Shown here: piece after piece, positions 33,509 through 45,136 of the stretch
Layout: each line of letters starts with the position of its first letter
Position numbering within the stretch: position 1 is the first letter of the stretch
From: Spinacia oleracea
Taxonomy: Eukaryota > Streptophyta > Magnoliopsida > Caryophyllales > Amaranthaceae
Assembly (NCBI RefSeq): GCF_020520425.1
Contig: NC_079490.1
Coordinates: forward strand, 620,001-684,000
DNA length: 64,000 nt
Reading direction: 5' to 3'
The notes under the pieces: model-generated
Seen by the model: the letters and a program-made list of their open reading frames with translations, nothing else
Databases searched by the model: none
What the model was told of the DNA's origin: nothing
Program-made: the position numbers and the translations under genes

Positions 33509-33757
33509 GGCCCTGTTCTGTTCACCTTATTTTCACTTATTTCAGGAAAAATAAGTTCAGATAAGTTCATATAAGATAAGTTCAGGAAAAATAAGGGTTG
33601 GTCAAGTACAATTTATAACTAAAATAAGTTTTGATAAGTTCCAATAAGTTCAGATAAGTTCAGATAAGTTCAGTTAAGTTCAGATAAGTTCAGATAAGTT
33701 CAGATAAGATAAGTTCAGGAAAAATAAGTGAAAATCAGGTGAATAGAACGCAGCCTA
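33509..33757. mobile_element. MITE family B, long copy (249 bp)
   Basis: Ends GGCCCTGTTCTGTTCACC and a reversed AGGCTGCGTTCTATTCACCT are inverted. The middle has about ten AAGTTCAGAT repeats, more than the copy at 6729. Confidence 0.7.
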
Positions 33758-33852
33758 ATATACAGCCAATTTAAAGTAGTTTCTCCGTTCAGACAGAGTT
33801 GCATTATTTTTAAATATCACATTTACGAGTATAAACAAACATCAAAGAGATA

Positions 33853-34083
33853 CTCTCTCCGTTTTGAAATAATAGAGACACTTTGACATTTGACACTATT
33901 CACATATTTCAATTTGACTATCATTTGTGATTCATGGATAAGGAAAAATATAGTAATCTGGAGTCTTGTTTGATTCGTCTCGATATGTACTTTTGGAATA
34001 TCAAATTTTTATATTTTTATGAATACTGAATTGTAGATATTAATGTTCAAACATTTACCCTCATTATTTCGAAAAGGGGGGAG
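33853..34083. mobile_element. Stowaway-like MITE (231 bp)
   Basis: Ends CTCTCTCCGTTTTGAAATAA and TTATTTCGAAAAGGGGGGAG are imperfect inverted repeats flanked by TA. Confidence 0.75.
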
Positions 34084-34172
34084 TATTAGATGGTTAGATC
34101 AAAGGTAAAGGAATCAATGCAAAAATATTGTTTGTGTAAACCAATATTTCAAGTCATCTCTATATTTAGAGC

Positions 34173-34370
34173 GGGAAACACAAATAATAATTTTTTTTTG
34201 GGCTCTGGTACGAAATTTTTGATAGTCACCTAGTCGATAATGTTTGGTTAGACCAGGTCCATGTTTATTGTTAGAGAAACACAAATAATAATTTTTTTTC
34301 GGGCTCTGGTACGAAATTTTTTATAGTCACCTAGTCGATAATGTTTGGTTAGACCAGGTCCATGCTTATT
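34173..34370. repeat. Two tandem ~100-bp repeats
   Basis: Both copies contain AAACACAAATAATAATTTTT, GGGCTCTGGTACGAAATTTT and CACCTAGTCGATAATGTTTG in order (copies near 34177 and 34278), with only a few changes. Confidence 0.85.
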
Positions 34371-34677
34371 CTCAAGATATATGGTTATTGATTAAAATAT
34401 GGTTATTGATTAAAATATGTTTTTCTTGCATTATGAATTGTTAAATTTGCGATTTTAGTTGTGTTTATAGTAAAATAACCGTTAGTTTTTGTGATTGAAT
34501 ACATCGTTTGACATCTTTGTATTGAATTTGAATTTTCCAGTGTGTGAAATATTGAAAAACACTTATTATGTCTGAAAAATAATACGGAGATTCTAGCAAG
34601 GGTTTATTCTTGTACAATGCTAAGAATTCTGGTGATATGTGTTTCATAATGATTGAAGGTTATTTACTCGGTGTATA

Positions 34678-35005
34678 CTTCCTCCGTCCCGAAATACTTG
34701 ATCTATTTTTCTTATCGGGCCGTCTCTTAATACTTGACCTGTTTCTAAAAATGGAAATATTCTAACAATATTATATTATTTCTCACTCCACCCCTATTAA
34801 CCCACCTACCCCCTACTCCATACAAAAAATAATTAAAAATTCAACCCCTACTCTCCCCCAACCCCACCCATTTACACATTTCTCACTAACTACATTAAAA
34901 TAATACCCCACTATCAACTACTACCTATTAAATTAAATAAGTCAATTCAAGTCCCTTAAACTCTGTGCCGGTCAAACTGGGTCGAGTATTCCGGGACGGA
35001 GGGAG
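34678..35005 (-). mobile_element. Stowaway-like MITE family A, full length (328 bp)
   Basis: Same family as 29497-29823 in the opposite orientation, with ends CTTCCTCCGTCCCGAAATAC and GTATTCCGGGACGGAGGGAG and TA flanks. Confidence 0.9.
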
Positions 35006-35583
35006 TAGTAAAAAGTAAGTCTTGACATTAGGATCTCATAAGAAATGTGGGCAACAAGAAATGTGGGCCAAGGTTTAGGATATTGCATTTGGGCTTTGGT
35101 ACATGGACGGATGATGGACGTGTAGTGTACTTGCAAAATGAGCCCAAGAGAAATCAATCTGAGAATCCTTATTCCTTAGTAATGCGAGTTTCTTTTTACT
35201 CATACATCACGGACTAAAAATGGATGTGGGCCGGGACGGGTTGGGGTTCAGGCAAGCCCACTATAAAAAGGTCTGGGCCGAACTAAACTTTCAAAATAGG
35301 GAGATCTATGGACCGCCGTGTCGGGATGCGTCGCGTCTAAACCTGCCTAATTTTACTAAAATTAGCGTGCTAAGTCGAGTCGTGTCTTACTAACGTTTTC
35401 CCAACAAAATTCAATCCCCCAACATAAATAAGCTTAAATAAATTCCTAATCTTAATTAACCATAAAAATTACGGTTAGACATTAAAAATCCAAGCTCTAA
35501 TAAATAATCAAATATGAAAATAATAACTCTTTTAATTAAAATCATCATCATGAATTCAAACACGTAAAACATCACAACAAGGT
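35006..35583. other. Intergenic with GGGCCGGG-rich segment
   Basis: About 35220-35400 carries GGGCCGGGACGGG-like motifs related to those near 36640, 43900 and 45830. No gene was seen. Confidence 0.45.
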
Positions 35584-36000
35584 GTTTTTAACCATTCCCA
35601 GCAGTTTAAATAATCAAAATTAATAATAATATTAAAATAATTTTAAATAGGGAATAGAAATAGAATAGGTAAGAAATAAGAGAATAAATATCAATCCGGC
35701 CTACAGTACGGTGCATAACTTTAAAATTTGCATCCTAGCTTCTCGAAGGTGCATGAAAAGTTAGTCTTTTGTAGACCAATGCGGGTCTATACTAGACCAA
35801 CGTGGTTCTACAAACGTGTAGACCAACTTTGGTCTACAAGACTGTAAAACCACTTTGGTCTACCATAGACCTGCGTTGGTCTACACGTGTATAGAACCAG
35901 GTTGGTCTACACGTATATAGAACCACGTTGGTCTACAGTAGACCCGTATTGGTCTACAAAAGACTATATGCACACCGGTAGAGCAACGTTTGTCTATTCG
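35584..36000. repeat. Second copy of the GGTCTAC-palindrome element
   Basis: Collinear with 23196-23632: an AT-rich front starting TTTTTAACCATTCCCAGCAG, a CCGGCCTACAGTACGG junction, then a chain of GTAGACC/GGTCTAC palindromes. It has one CAGTAGACCCGTATTGGTCT unit where the other copy has two. It lacks the 164-bp direct repeats. Confidence 0.85.
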
Positions 36001-38650
36001 CACCATCGACCTATACATGAGATTCATAGTTGCATTACTGGTCTATTTGCACCATCGAAATCTCCATGAGATTCATAGTTGCATTACTGATGATTTCCAC
36101 CACGTTGGGGTTAGGGATAATCAAGGTGACACTCTACCGTTTATTTATACCCTTTCCTGTCCCCCATCGTGAATTAGAACGGACTAATGCTAACCCCACT
36201 ATTATACTGCGTTCGCAATTAGTTATTTTGGTGTTAGCAGCCGTTTCACCTTTAAGGCTAATTCGAATTCGGGGAGAGTTTTTGGTGAATAGGTTTCATT
36301 CCTTTCCCAATTGTTGTTGCGGGGATCGACACATAGGGTTTTCCCTACCAAATTCAGTCCCATCATCACTGAACCAATAGGACAATTGATAACGTCGCAA
36401 TTAGTGAAAACACTGTCCGCAATAATAGGCGGAGTTGAAACAATTTGGGGGTTGGGGTCCTTTTCATATTCATATAATTAAAGGAGCTGCGCCTACCTTT
36501 TGCATGATTATGTTGCATCACCATATTCTATTTTCGTAATACATACATCGTAACTAATAATTAATGTCATTATCACCCTTTAATCAAGTGAAATTTGTAA
36601 TGTCAATATCACTCACCTTAGAAAAACTCACCGGCCAATAACGCCTTGAACCAGTGAGGGGTTATATATAAAGATGGTGGTGGATCGGGTCGGGCTTTGT
36701 GCCGGTCCCAAACCAGGCCAATTTGCATCGTGTTGGGATGGGATGGAAACTTCAAAACAGGGCCCAGGCCCATGGGTTGTCGTGTCGGGCGAGGTCGGGA
36801 TGTCGTGTTTTTTCAAAAATAAAATGTAGCCCACGACCCACGACTTCGTGCTCATGTCGGACTTCAGGTCGGCCCGACCTACAACCATCTTTAGTTGTAT
36901 ACAATATACCACAAATTTTTCGGAACATGCCAGTATGATACGAAAATATTATTTCTGAACGTGATTAAAGGGACACGTAATTCGACGTACTCAAGATAGG
37001 TGGAATATTATTGGTCTCTATCAAAGTGTCACAATCTAAGTAGAGAAGTATTACAAAACTGTGAAGCTAAGAAAGAACAACTATTGAAAGAAGTCACAAA
37101 ATTGACAAATTGGCATGTGGAAACATTACAAAAATAAAAAAAAAGTCACATAATCTTGAAAGCACCCATGTTCCTAATTCCCCTCAACATCCGCCTTTTA
37201 CGTATGCTCTTTCTTTTAGTCTTTATTAGTCTCTCTCAAACTACAACATGTTCAACAAACTTTCCAGCTTCAACCTACCATCAACCATAAAAAATAAGAC
37301 AATTTTATTAAGAACATAATTAAGAATTTACAAAAAGGACTAGATATTCCCTTTTTACAGCTTATCTCCAACTCATTTCTGATTATGAGTTAACACTTTT
37401 TGGCCCATTATGGCCGTCTTTTGTGGAATTATTGAGGATTATTGTCGAAAACTGATTTCGGCACATCTCTATGTTAGTAGAGCGCAGTTTCATGTGCTAT
37501 CGTAAATCACTTTGCATCATTTTTAAATTGAAGTTCTTTAACCCACATAACTAGTTTAGAATCATTACTAGTACATAATAGCTTGCTGAAAACCCGGCCT
37601 TAGAGACCGAGTCTGAGTTAATCCTAGACCCGATCATCTATAGCCGGCCCGCTGGCCAGGCCCGAAAAGCTACATGTTTGGGTAGCATAAAATATTCATT
37701 TTTAGGCAAAACCCAAGCCCTTTATGGAGCCCGTTTTGTGCATGATTTTTTTTGTGTTAAAGCCCGACCCGACCCGAATTTTGATCAACTCTAGTTAATC
37801 CCCGAGATAAACAGAGCGATTGAGCATATTCGGCAACCCTCTTGCATAGACAGGAACCCGATTAGGGTTTAAGGTTTCGGATACATGTAACCTTACCCCT
37901 ACGCAGTTGAAAGATGTAGAAGACACGGCACTTCAGAAAAAACTCGAAAGCATTAAAAATCAGATTGACTGCATTAACTCGAGCCTTTGACAAGTGATTA
38001 GTATGAAAAAAAACAATAATATTCATTTCAGATTTCAACAATAACAATTAACAAGAATAAAAGAATATGTTACAAAAATATGAACTGCTTTCTCTTTTCC
38101 CAGATTCATCAAAGCCCATGTTACATTTAGTATATCCCCATACCGAACCCATGTGTGGTTGTTCATTTTTTAACAACCACCAATTTCAACTAAAAAAAAC
38201 ACCAACTAATTAACCACCCCTAAATAAAACTTCTGTTAAACTCACAAGATCAGAATGACTAATTAAGAACCAAAGAATAATTAAGTGAGTAACAAAATAA
38301 ATAAATTCACGAAACCAATAAACACGATTTCTTCTGACTCTTGCAATCTTGTAAGGCACGAAGGGTGAAAGACGACAGTTACCTCCAGCAGTTGAGCTCT
38401 GAATAATTTGTTCAAGTTTCTAGCATCAGTTGATGCTTGACAGTTATCGGTAGGGCTGACCCGACCCGATAACCTGACTCAAACCCGACCTGAAGTTACT
38501 GAGAGAAGCCCGGCCTGAACTGAACCGACCCGAATGACCTGAAATCGACCAGATTTGACCTATTTATCATATTTTGTAGTGATATTATGTTTTACAATAT
38601 TTGTGACCCAAAACCAAACCCGAACCTGACCCGAGTTGCCACACATAGTA
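36001..38650. other. Intergenic, repeat-derived, no gene recognised
   Basis: 36001-36095 has a 45-bp unit (ATGAGATTCATAGTTGCATT) twice. 36100-36490 is more GC-balanced with no similarity I recognise. GGGCCGG-rich blocks occur at about 36630-36870 and 37590-37800; the latter ends TTTTGATCAACTCTA, like a hAT terminus. A CCGACCCGA block at 38451-38640 lies just past the TMK stop codon. Confidence 0.45.
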
Positions 38651-38651
38651 C

Positions 38652-41600
38652 TCATCGGCAGTCCATTGAGTCGAACGAGTCTGCAAATCCCGAGGGTTTG
38701 GAAGGAATGCTGGCCTGAGTCCTGCTAAAGGAATTATCACTCATCATTGTCGAAGTCCCCTCGTTGGCTTGCCATCTTTGCAAAGCTTGCGGGAGACTCA
38801 AGTGTAGGTCGATGCCATACGAATCCTCTTCCTCTTGGCACGAAGGTTTCCACTCCTCGACCATTGGGCCCAACACATTTACGGCGTGGCCCATGTCCGG
38901 TCTCTGATGTGGCTCACGGGCCGTGCAATGGCCCGCAAGCTCAGCGACCCGGGAGATGCTCTCGAAAGTTTCGCCATCTGGGTCGAGGATAGGGTCTATT
39001 GATTTTCTGATGTTGTCCTTGTTGATCAAGATTCTGCGGAACCACGTCACTAAATGAGATCTTTCGTCCGGCATTGTCTCGTCGAGGGCTTTTCTACCGG
39101 TAATAAGCTCCATTAAAATCACTCCAAATGCATAGACATCGATTTTGGTTGTCACTCTTCCAGTAACTGTTGGAGAAAACAAGAACACAACACATGTTAG
39201 CATTTAATTCGGGGCGTAGATGGATCTACGTCTACCAAAATGTCCAAATATCAAGAGACAATAACTTCAGTCTAAGCTAATGATGTCAAAAACCGATTGG
39301 TCCCACACTTTAAGACGATCATTGATCAGAAATAACATCAAGGCCTCAAGGGGGTCCTCAAACTGAACTAATTTAGCACTAAGTTCAAGGATGACTGCAT
39401 GAGTTGTGTAATTTGGAACAATCAGCAATTCCAGATTACAACAATTCCAACAATTTTGAAAAAATCTAAGCACACTTTCAGTTAAGCAGATGTAAGAGAC
39501 ATATACAGGAATAAATGGATCGAATTTGACTATACGAGTGTAATTTGGAAAAATCAGCAATTCCAGATTACAAAAACAGTGGAATACACTTCAAGAAAGG
39601 ATATGACAACAGCTTTAATAAACCAGTTTGTTCTAGCTAGTTCTTACATAAAAATCAACAACTTAACATCAACAATTCAACACTCAGTTCAACTAGCCAG
39701 TGTGATTTGCTTGAGATAAAATCCAAATCAGTACAATAATTCACAACTTCGCATCATATTATCTTCTCATTGCTCCTTTTTTCTCATTCAATCACGGGAC
39801 ATTATACAAAATAGATTGCAGTAACTGTAAAATAAACAAATATTGGATATAGTTCAGGTCTGACCAGATATTCATGCAGATGACTTAACTTAACTCATAC
39901 ATCCACCAAAAAACCAAGTTGACTCGCCAATAGTTTGATTAATTTCCAATCAACACACTAAAGGTATCATAAACTCCCCAAAATAAAGTACGCAGAGACC
40001 AAATTAGACAAACAAATTGGGATTATTAACAATAATACTTCGTATCAAACAAGCTAAAGAACAAACAGAAAATTTTCTACACAATTTTGCATCAAATACT
40101 TCCCTAGCAACAGAAAGACACCCACGAACAATGAATAGTAAATCTTTCAACCCAATTTAAAATAGCATGATATATAGAAGTAACCCTAACAATGTTAGGT
40201 GAGAATGTGAGATTCTTACCAGCGTATTCAGGAGCAAGGTAGCCAAATGTTCCAGCCAATCGAGTCTCAACTGAATATTTACCATCAGGAGCATTTTTTA
40301 CCAACCCGAAATCTGCAACCTTAGCCCTCATATCATCTCCCAACAAAATGTTTGACGGTTTCAAATCTCTGTGAATAAAACTTGTTTGAGCTAAACTGTG
40401 TAGATACTCAACTCCTCTTCCAACATCCAAAGCTATCGAGATTCTTTGTTTCCAGGTTAATGGGGGATACCCTAACTCTTGCCAATCAAAAAGATGTTGC
40501 CCTAAATGCCCTTGTGGCATGTACTCGTACACCAAAAGCCTCTCATGACCATTGGTGCAAAAACCTAAAAGGGCAACCAAATGTCTATGCCTAACTTTAG
40601 TAAGAACAGCAATTTCAGCTTGAAACTCACTCATTCCTTTGGTTCCCATTGCTGTAGCTTCCATCCTTTTAACAGCAATCTTAGTCCCATCATGTAACTC
40701 CCCTTTGTAAACAACCCCGAACCCTCCACGTCCCAATATATTCGCCTCATTAAAATTGTCCGTCACCTGTCTAAGGACTTGGATTGAGATAGCAACATTC
40801 CCGCCTTCAAACACCGGGAAATCACCATGATCACCACCGCTGCTCTGGCTTTGCAACTCACTCGGGACACCTGCATAGCCATTTGTTGTGGTCCCCACCA
40901 CAACATTATTGTTCTTCATTACCATCTCATTCCCGGATTCGGGATTCTGAACCTTCCCGAACTTCCTGTGCTTCTTCTTCATGTAACACTTGTACAACAC
41001 AAACATCACAACCACGACAAAAACAAGAACCGCAATCACCACACCTACCACCGTACCAGGAGAAACCGAAGAACCCTTCGACCCCCCACTCGTTGGAGAA
41101 GTGGAATTACCCGGGGAACCCGGTGAACCAGGAGGAAGAACATCCTTACCGAAATTCTTATTCCCGGAATGAATCAAATCCACCTCAGGCCTAAAACTCG
41201 GAGCTTTCCCACTAATGTCATTATTAGTAATATCAATCTTCTTAAGATGGGTTAATGAAGTTAAGCTACTAGGAATAGTACCAGTCAAGTTATTATCACT
41301 CAAATACAAATCCGTCAACGATGTCAAATTTGCAAATGCAGGAGAAATTGTCCCTGAAAACCCTTGTTTTGCAAAATTCACAGTAATAACATTTCCATTC
41401 AAATCACAGGTGATAAAAGTCCATCGATTACAAGCATCATTACCATTCCAAGAATCAGCTAACTTTATAGGGTACCCTAAATCACCAGCAATTTGAAGCA
41501 AAGCAGTAACTTGAGGATCACATTCCCCAGTTGTATTCCTACAAAATTTATTATTCCCAATCTCAACTTTCTCAACTGTTTTAGGAAAATCAGGTAATGG

Positions 41601-42467
41601 CCCTTGAAGTTCATTGTTCTGAAGTGTTACATTCAACAATTTAGGCAAAGAAACAATTGAAGGTGGAACAATCCCACTAAATTGATTATCCCTAAGTTGA
41701 AGATCAAATATTTCAGTACAAGCAGATAAATCAGGAATTGAACCAGTAAACTTATTACCATGAAGCCATACCTGAGCTAGTTGGGTCATACTCGAAACCA
41801 CTTCAATCGAACCCGATAACCCGATATTATTCACCCAGAAATTCTGAATTGCAGACCCGTTTAATGAACCAGGTAACGACCCGTTTAAATTATTGTAGCT
41901 TAACCTCAGATTCTGCAACCCGGGAAACGACCCGAACACATCAGGAATCGACCCTTCCATATTCGCGTTATTAGCATAAAAACTAACCAAACTTGACGAA
42001 TCAGTGAGCTCAATTGGAAACGGCCATGGCGCAAGATCGACATTAAAGGTCATAGACAGAATTTGGAGTGAACTCAACCCAGAAAAAGCCCCAGATGGGA
42101 TTGAACTAAAATTGTTGAAATCGAAGAAAGCGTTTTGAAGAAGAGAGAGATTAGCTAAGGAAGGAAAAGCCCCAACAAAATGATTGTTCTGGAAAGAGAG
42201 AGTAGTGAGCTGAGATAAAGTATTGAGGGAAGGAGGGATAGTTGCATTGAGAGATTGAGAAGAAATAGTAATGGAGGTAACCCTGCTGCTACTATCACAG
42301 TTAACACCCTTCCATTTGCAGAAATCTGTGGAGGAATCCCACCCAGAAGGAGGGGTTGATGTGAAGGAGTTTAAGAACTCATCCATGGCGGATTTGTCAT
42401 CTGCAGAGGACAGAGAAAGAAGGAGGAAGAAGAAGATGAACAGGGTTGTTGTTGTTGTTTTTGCCAT
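38652..42467 (-). CDS. TMK: TMK-type leucine-rich repeat receptor-like kinase
   Basis: Exons 40220-42467 and 38652-39166 (phase 1, GT-AG) give 920 residues, close to the TMK family's 900-940. Signal peptide 1-22, then two LRR blocks (about 60-310 and 365-425). They are separated by the family's non-LRR spacer containing cysteines ([10 protein letters not shown] to [10 protein letters not shown]). A Ser/Pro/Gly linker and one transmembrane helix (472-494) follow. The kinase has GRGGFG (579-584), AVK Lys600, HRDLKPSN (699-706), DFG (719-721) and [13 protein letters not shown] across the splice junction, so it appears active. The tail ends DSFDSMDCR. TMKs sit in the plasma membrane and act in auxin-dependent growth signalling. 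The only intron is at the site coding APEYA|V. A long hexanucleotide array lies about 150 bp upstream. Confidence 0.95.
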
Positions 42468-42615
42468 TGATGGGGGGAGGAGAGAGAAAGTGGGGTGGAA
42501 TTGGGTGTTAATGGTGGGGTTTTGAGGTGGAAAGATTAGAGAAGAAAGTGTGAGTTGGAATTTGGATTTTTGGGATATTAGGGTGACAGCTCTTTGAATA
42601 ATAGAAGACGCGTAA

Positions 42616-43142
42616 TAAAATTAAAATTAAAATTAAAATTAAAATTAAAATTAAAATTAAAATTAAAATTAAAATTAAAATTAAAATTAAAATTAAAATT
42701 AAAATTAAAATTAAAATTAAAATTAAAATTAAAATTAAAATTAAAATTAAAATTAAAATTAAAATTAAAATTAAAATTAAAATTAAAATTAAAATTAAAA
42801 TTAAAATTAAAATTAAAATTAAAATTAAAATTAAAATTAAAATTAAAATTAAAATTAAAATTAAAATTAAAATTAAAATTAAAATTAAAATTAAAATTAA
42901 AATTAAAATTAAAATTAAAATTAAAATTAAAATTAAAATTAAAATTAAAATTAAAATTAAAATTAAAATTAAAATTAAAATTAAAATTAAAATTAAAATT
43001 AAAATTAAAATTAAAATTAAAATTAAAATTAAAATTAAAATTAAAATTAAAATTAAAATTAAAATTAAAATTAAAATTAAAATTAAAATTAAAATTAAAA
43101 TTAAAATTAAAATTAAAATTAAAATTAAAATTAAAATTAAAT
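42616..43142. repeat. (AAAATT)n hexanucleotide microsatellite, about 87 units
   Basis: About 525 bp of apparently uninterrupted AAAATT repeats, with slight decay only at the right end (ATTAAATTAAA). The Lys-Leu open frame running through it is an artefact of the 6-bp period. It lies between the divergent TMK and 63-residue protein genes, 149 bp from the TMK ATG. Confidence 0.97.
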
Positions 43143-44426
43143 TAAATTAAAATTTATTTATAAAATTATAATTTTGTGTGTTCTGGAAATTTGGGGATTC
43201 CTTTTATTAAGACCTTGTTGTTGGAATTGAGTCAATGGAGTATCTTGAATTGCATCTACCATTGCAAAAAATTTCAACTGGTTTTTTTTTATTAAAAAGA
43301 AAATAATTCCCTAGATTTTTGTTATCGGAAAGGAAGGTGAAAAGTTAAAAGATCTCGTCTCTATAAATTAGGGATCTGCATATTGTAAATATTAATTGGG
43401 AGATTTTCTTCCAATAATATATTATCGAGTCTTGTAAATACGTATTATATATGTACCCCATATTATTTAAGGAAATTATGTGATAACATGGAATATTATG
43501 AGAGATTAAAAGGACCTAACAAATTGTAACATGAAGATATTAGAACAGAATATTATGAGAGGTTCACAAATCACAAGTTTAAGGTATGAAAATAAAGTTG
43601 GCTTGATATAAATAACAAAATTTGGCATTTCCTATTTTCCCATCTTTATCATGTTAGAAATTCTAGGTTGCTTAAATCAAAATCACAAGTTAGAAAGTAA
43701 GAATAAAAGTAATTCAATAGCACCTCAAAAAGTACAAAGAATATTAAAAATTATTCCACTCCCTACTATATCGGCATCTCTCACAAGTCCATCAACCTAG
43801 CCATCTACTATTTACATCACACACATAACATTATTCCGTGTTATTTGAGTATCGTAGACGATCACCCGTGCTAATGGCTATTAATAATGGTACCGGTCCG
43901 GCACGGGCATGAAGTCGTGCGTCGGTTCTAGGCCGCATTTATGGGGAAAGCACGACAAGGCACGATATGACCCGACCCGACACGACAAAACACGCTAAAT
44001 TTAGTAAAAAATACGCTTAGACACGATGGTCTAACCCGACCCGGGACACGAACACATGGGCTTCATTTTTGAAATGTTCGGACCGGCCCGGCTCATCACA
44101 AGCGGGCCGGGCTTGTTCAAAAGCCTGAGCTCGGCCCTTACACAACCAAATGCCTATGAATCATGTTATGTAATGTTAAATGTGTATTTTCAAACATATC
44201 TTTGCTAACCAAGTTTCCAAACACAGTTAGTTTGATCTTCCATATCACCATTTCTGGAAAAAAGCTTCAAACTTGAAGAACAAAATCGATTCTTTTTGGA
44301 ATGACCAAAAAGCCCCACTAAAGAAGCCAAATACCAAAAAAACCCACCAAAATTAATTTGAATTTTTGCTTTGGTAAAGCTAAAACCCTAAATCCCAATT
44401 TTATTTTCTGCAAAACTAGAGAAAAA
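43143..44426. other. Intergenic between TMK array and the 63-residue protein gene
   Basis: AT-rich to 43860. 43870-44145 is a GC-rich repeat (GCACGGGCATGAAGTCGTGC, GACCCGACCCGACACGAC) of the kind found near 36640 and 45830. 44260-44426 is the probable promoter and leader of the downstream gene. Confidence 0.5.
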
Positions 44427-45136
44427 ATGGAAGTGGGTTCAAAGAGAGAGAACGAGAAGCAGAAGAAGACTGAAAAACCTCCTTATGTCGTCGCCAAAGA
44501 TGATACCAAGCCTGTTCTTCAAGACCCTGTAATTAATCTTCATCTCTCTCACTATCTCTTTGATTAAACTAGTTGACGACCTCAATTTTTAATTGAAATT
44601 GTGATTAATAATTGCAAGTTTAAATTGTGAATTAATTTGATTCTTGTTTTTGCCAAATAAACTAGTTGATGAGCTTAGTTTTAAATTTTTAATAATTGAA
44701 ATTGTGATTAATAATTGCACGTTTAAATTGTGAATTACTTTGATTCTTGTTTTTGCCAAATAAACTAGTGGATGAGCTCAATTTTAAATTGAAATTGTGA
44801 TTAATAATTGCTGTGAATTACTTTGATTCTTGTTTTTGCCAAATAAACTAGTGGATGAGCTCAATTTTAAATTGAAATTGTGATTAATAATTGCAAGTTT
44901 AAATTGTGAATTAATTTGATTCTTGTTTTTGCCAAATAAACTAGTTGATGAGCTTAGTTTTTAATTTTTAATTGAAATTGTGATTAATAATTGCAAGTTT
45001 AAATTGTGAATTAATTTGATTCTTGTTTTTGTTTTTGTTTTGGTAGTTATGGAGTTCAGACCCAACTCAAGCTGAACAAGCAGTGTTGCGGTTGCCACCA
45101 TTTCCCTACAAATCATCAAATGATCAACTCAATTAA
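44427..45136 (+). CDS. Small two-exon conserved-looking protein, function unknown
   Basis: Exon 1 44427-44528 (34 codons) and exon 2 45047-45136, joined in phase 0 by GTAATT...GGTAG. The product is 63 residues: a highly charged start (MEVGSKRENEKQKKTEKPP), a middle with KPVLQDPLWSSDPTQAEQAV and an end with LRLPPFPYKSSNDQLN. It has no signal peptide or membrane helix. Splicing replaces the read-through tail with a Pro/Leu-rich ending that resembles a conserved plant mini-protein, although I cannot name a family. The leader is AAAAAATGG, a good plant start context. The 518-bp intron is almost wholly tandem repeats. Confidence 0.65.
44572..45040. repeat. Tandem ~90-110-bp repeats filling the intron
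   Basis: Five copies of a unit containing CTAGTNGATGAGCTCAATTT, GTGATTAATAATTGCAAGTT and TTTGATTCTTGTTTTTGCCA. One copy is shortened by loss of the AAGTTTAAATT part. Confidence 0.9.

Noticed and set aside
38747-38992. Plus-strand ORF opposite the TMK kinase exon
   Set aside because: Antisense shadow of the conserved kinase C-terminus.
42594-43145. 183-residue ORF of alternating Lys and Leu
   Set aside because: It is a by-product of the 6-bp AAAATT repeat, which has no stop in one frame; it has no gene-like start or end.
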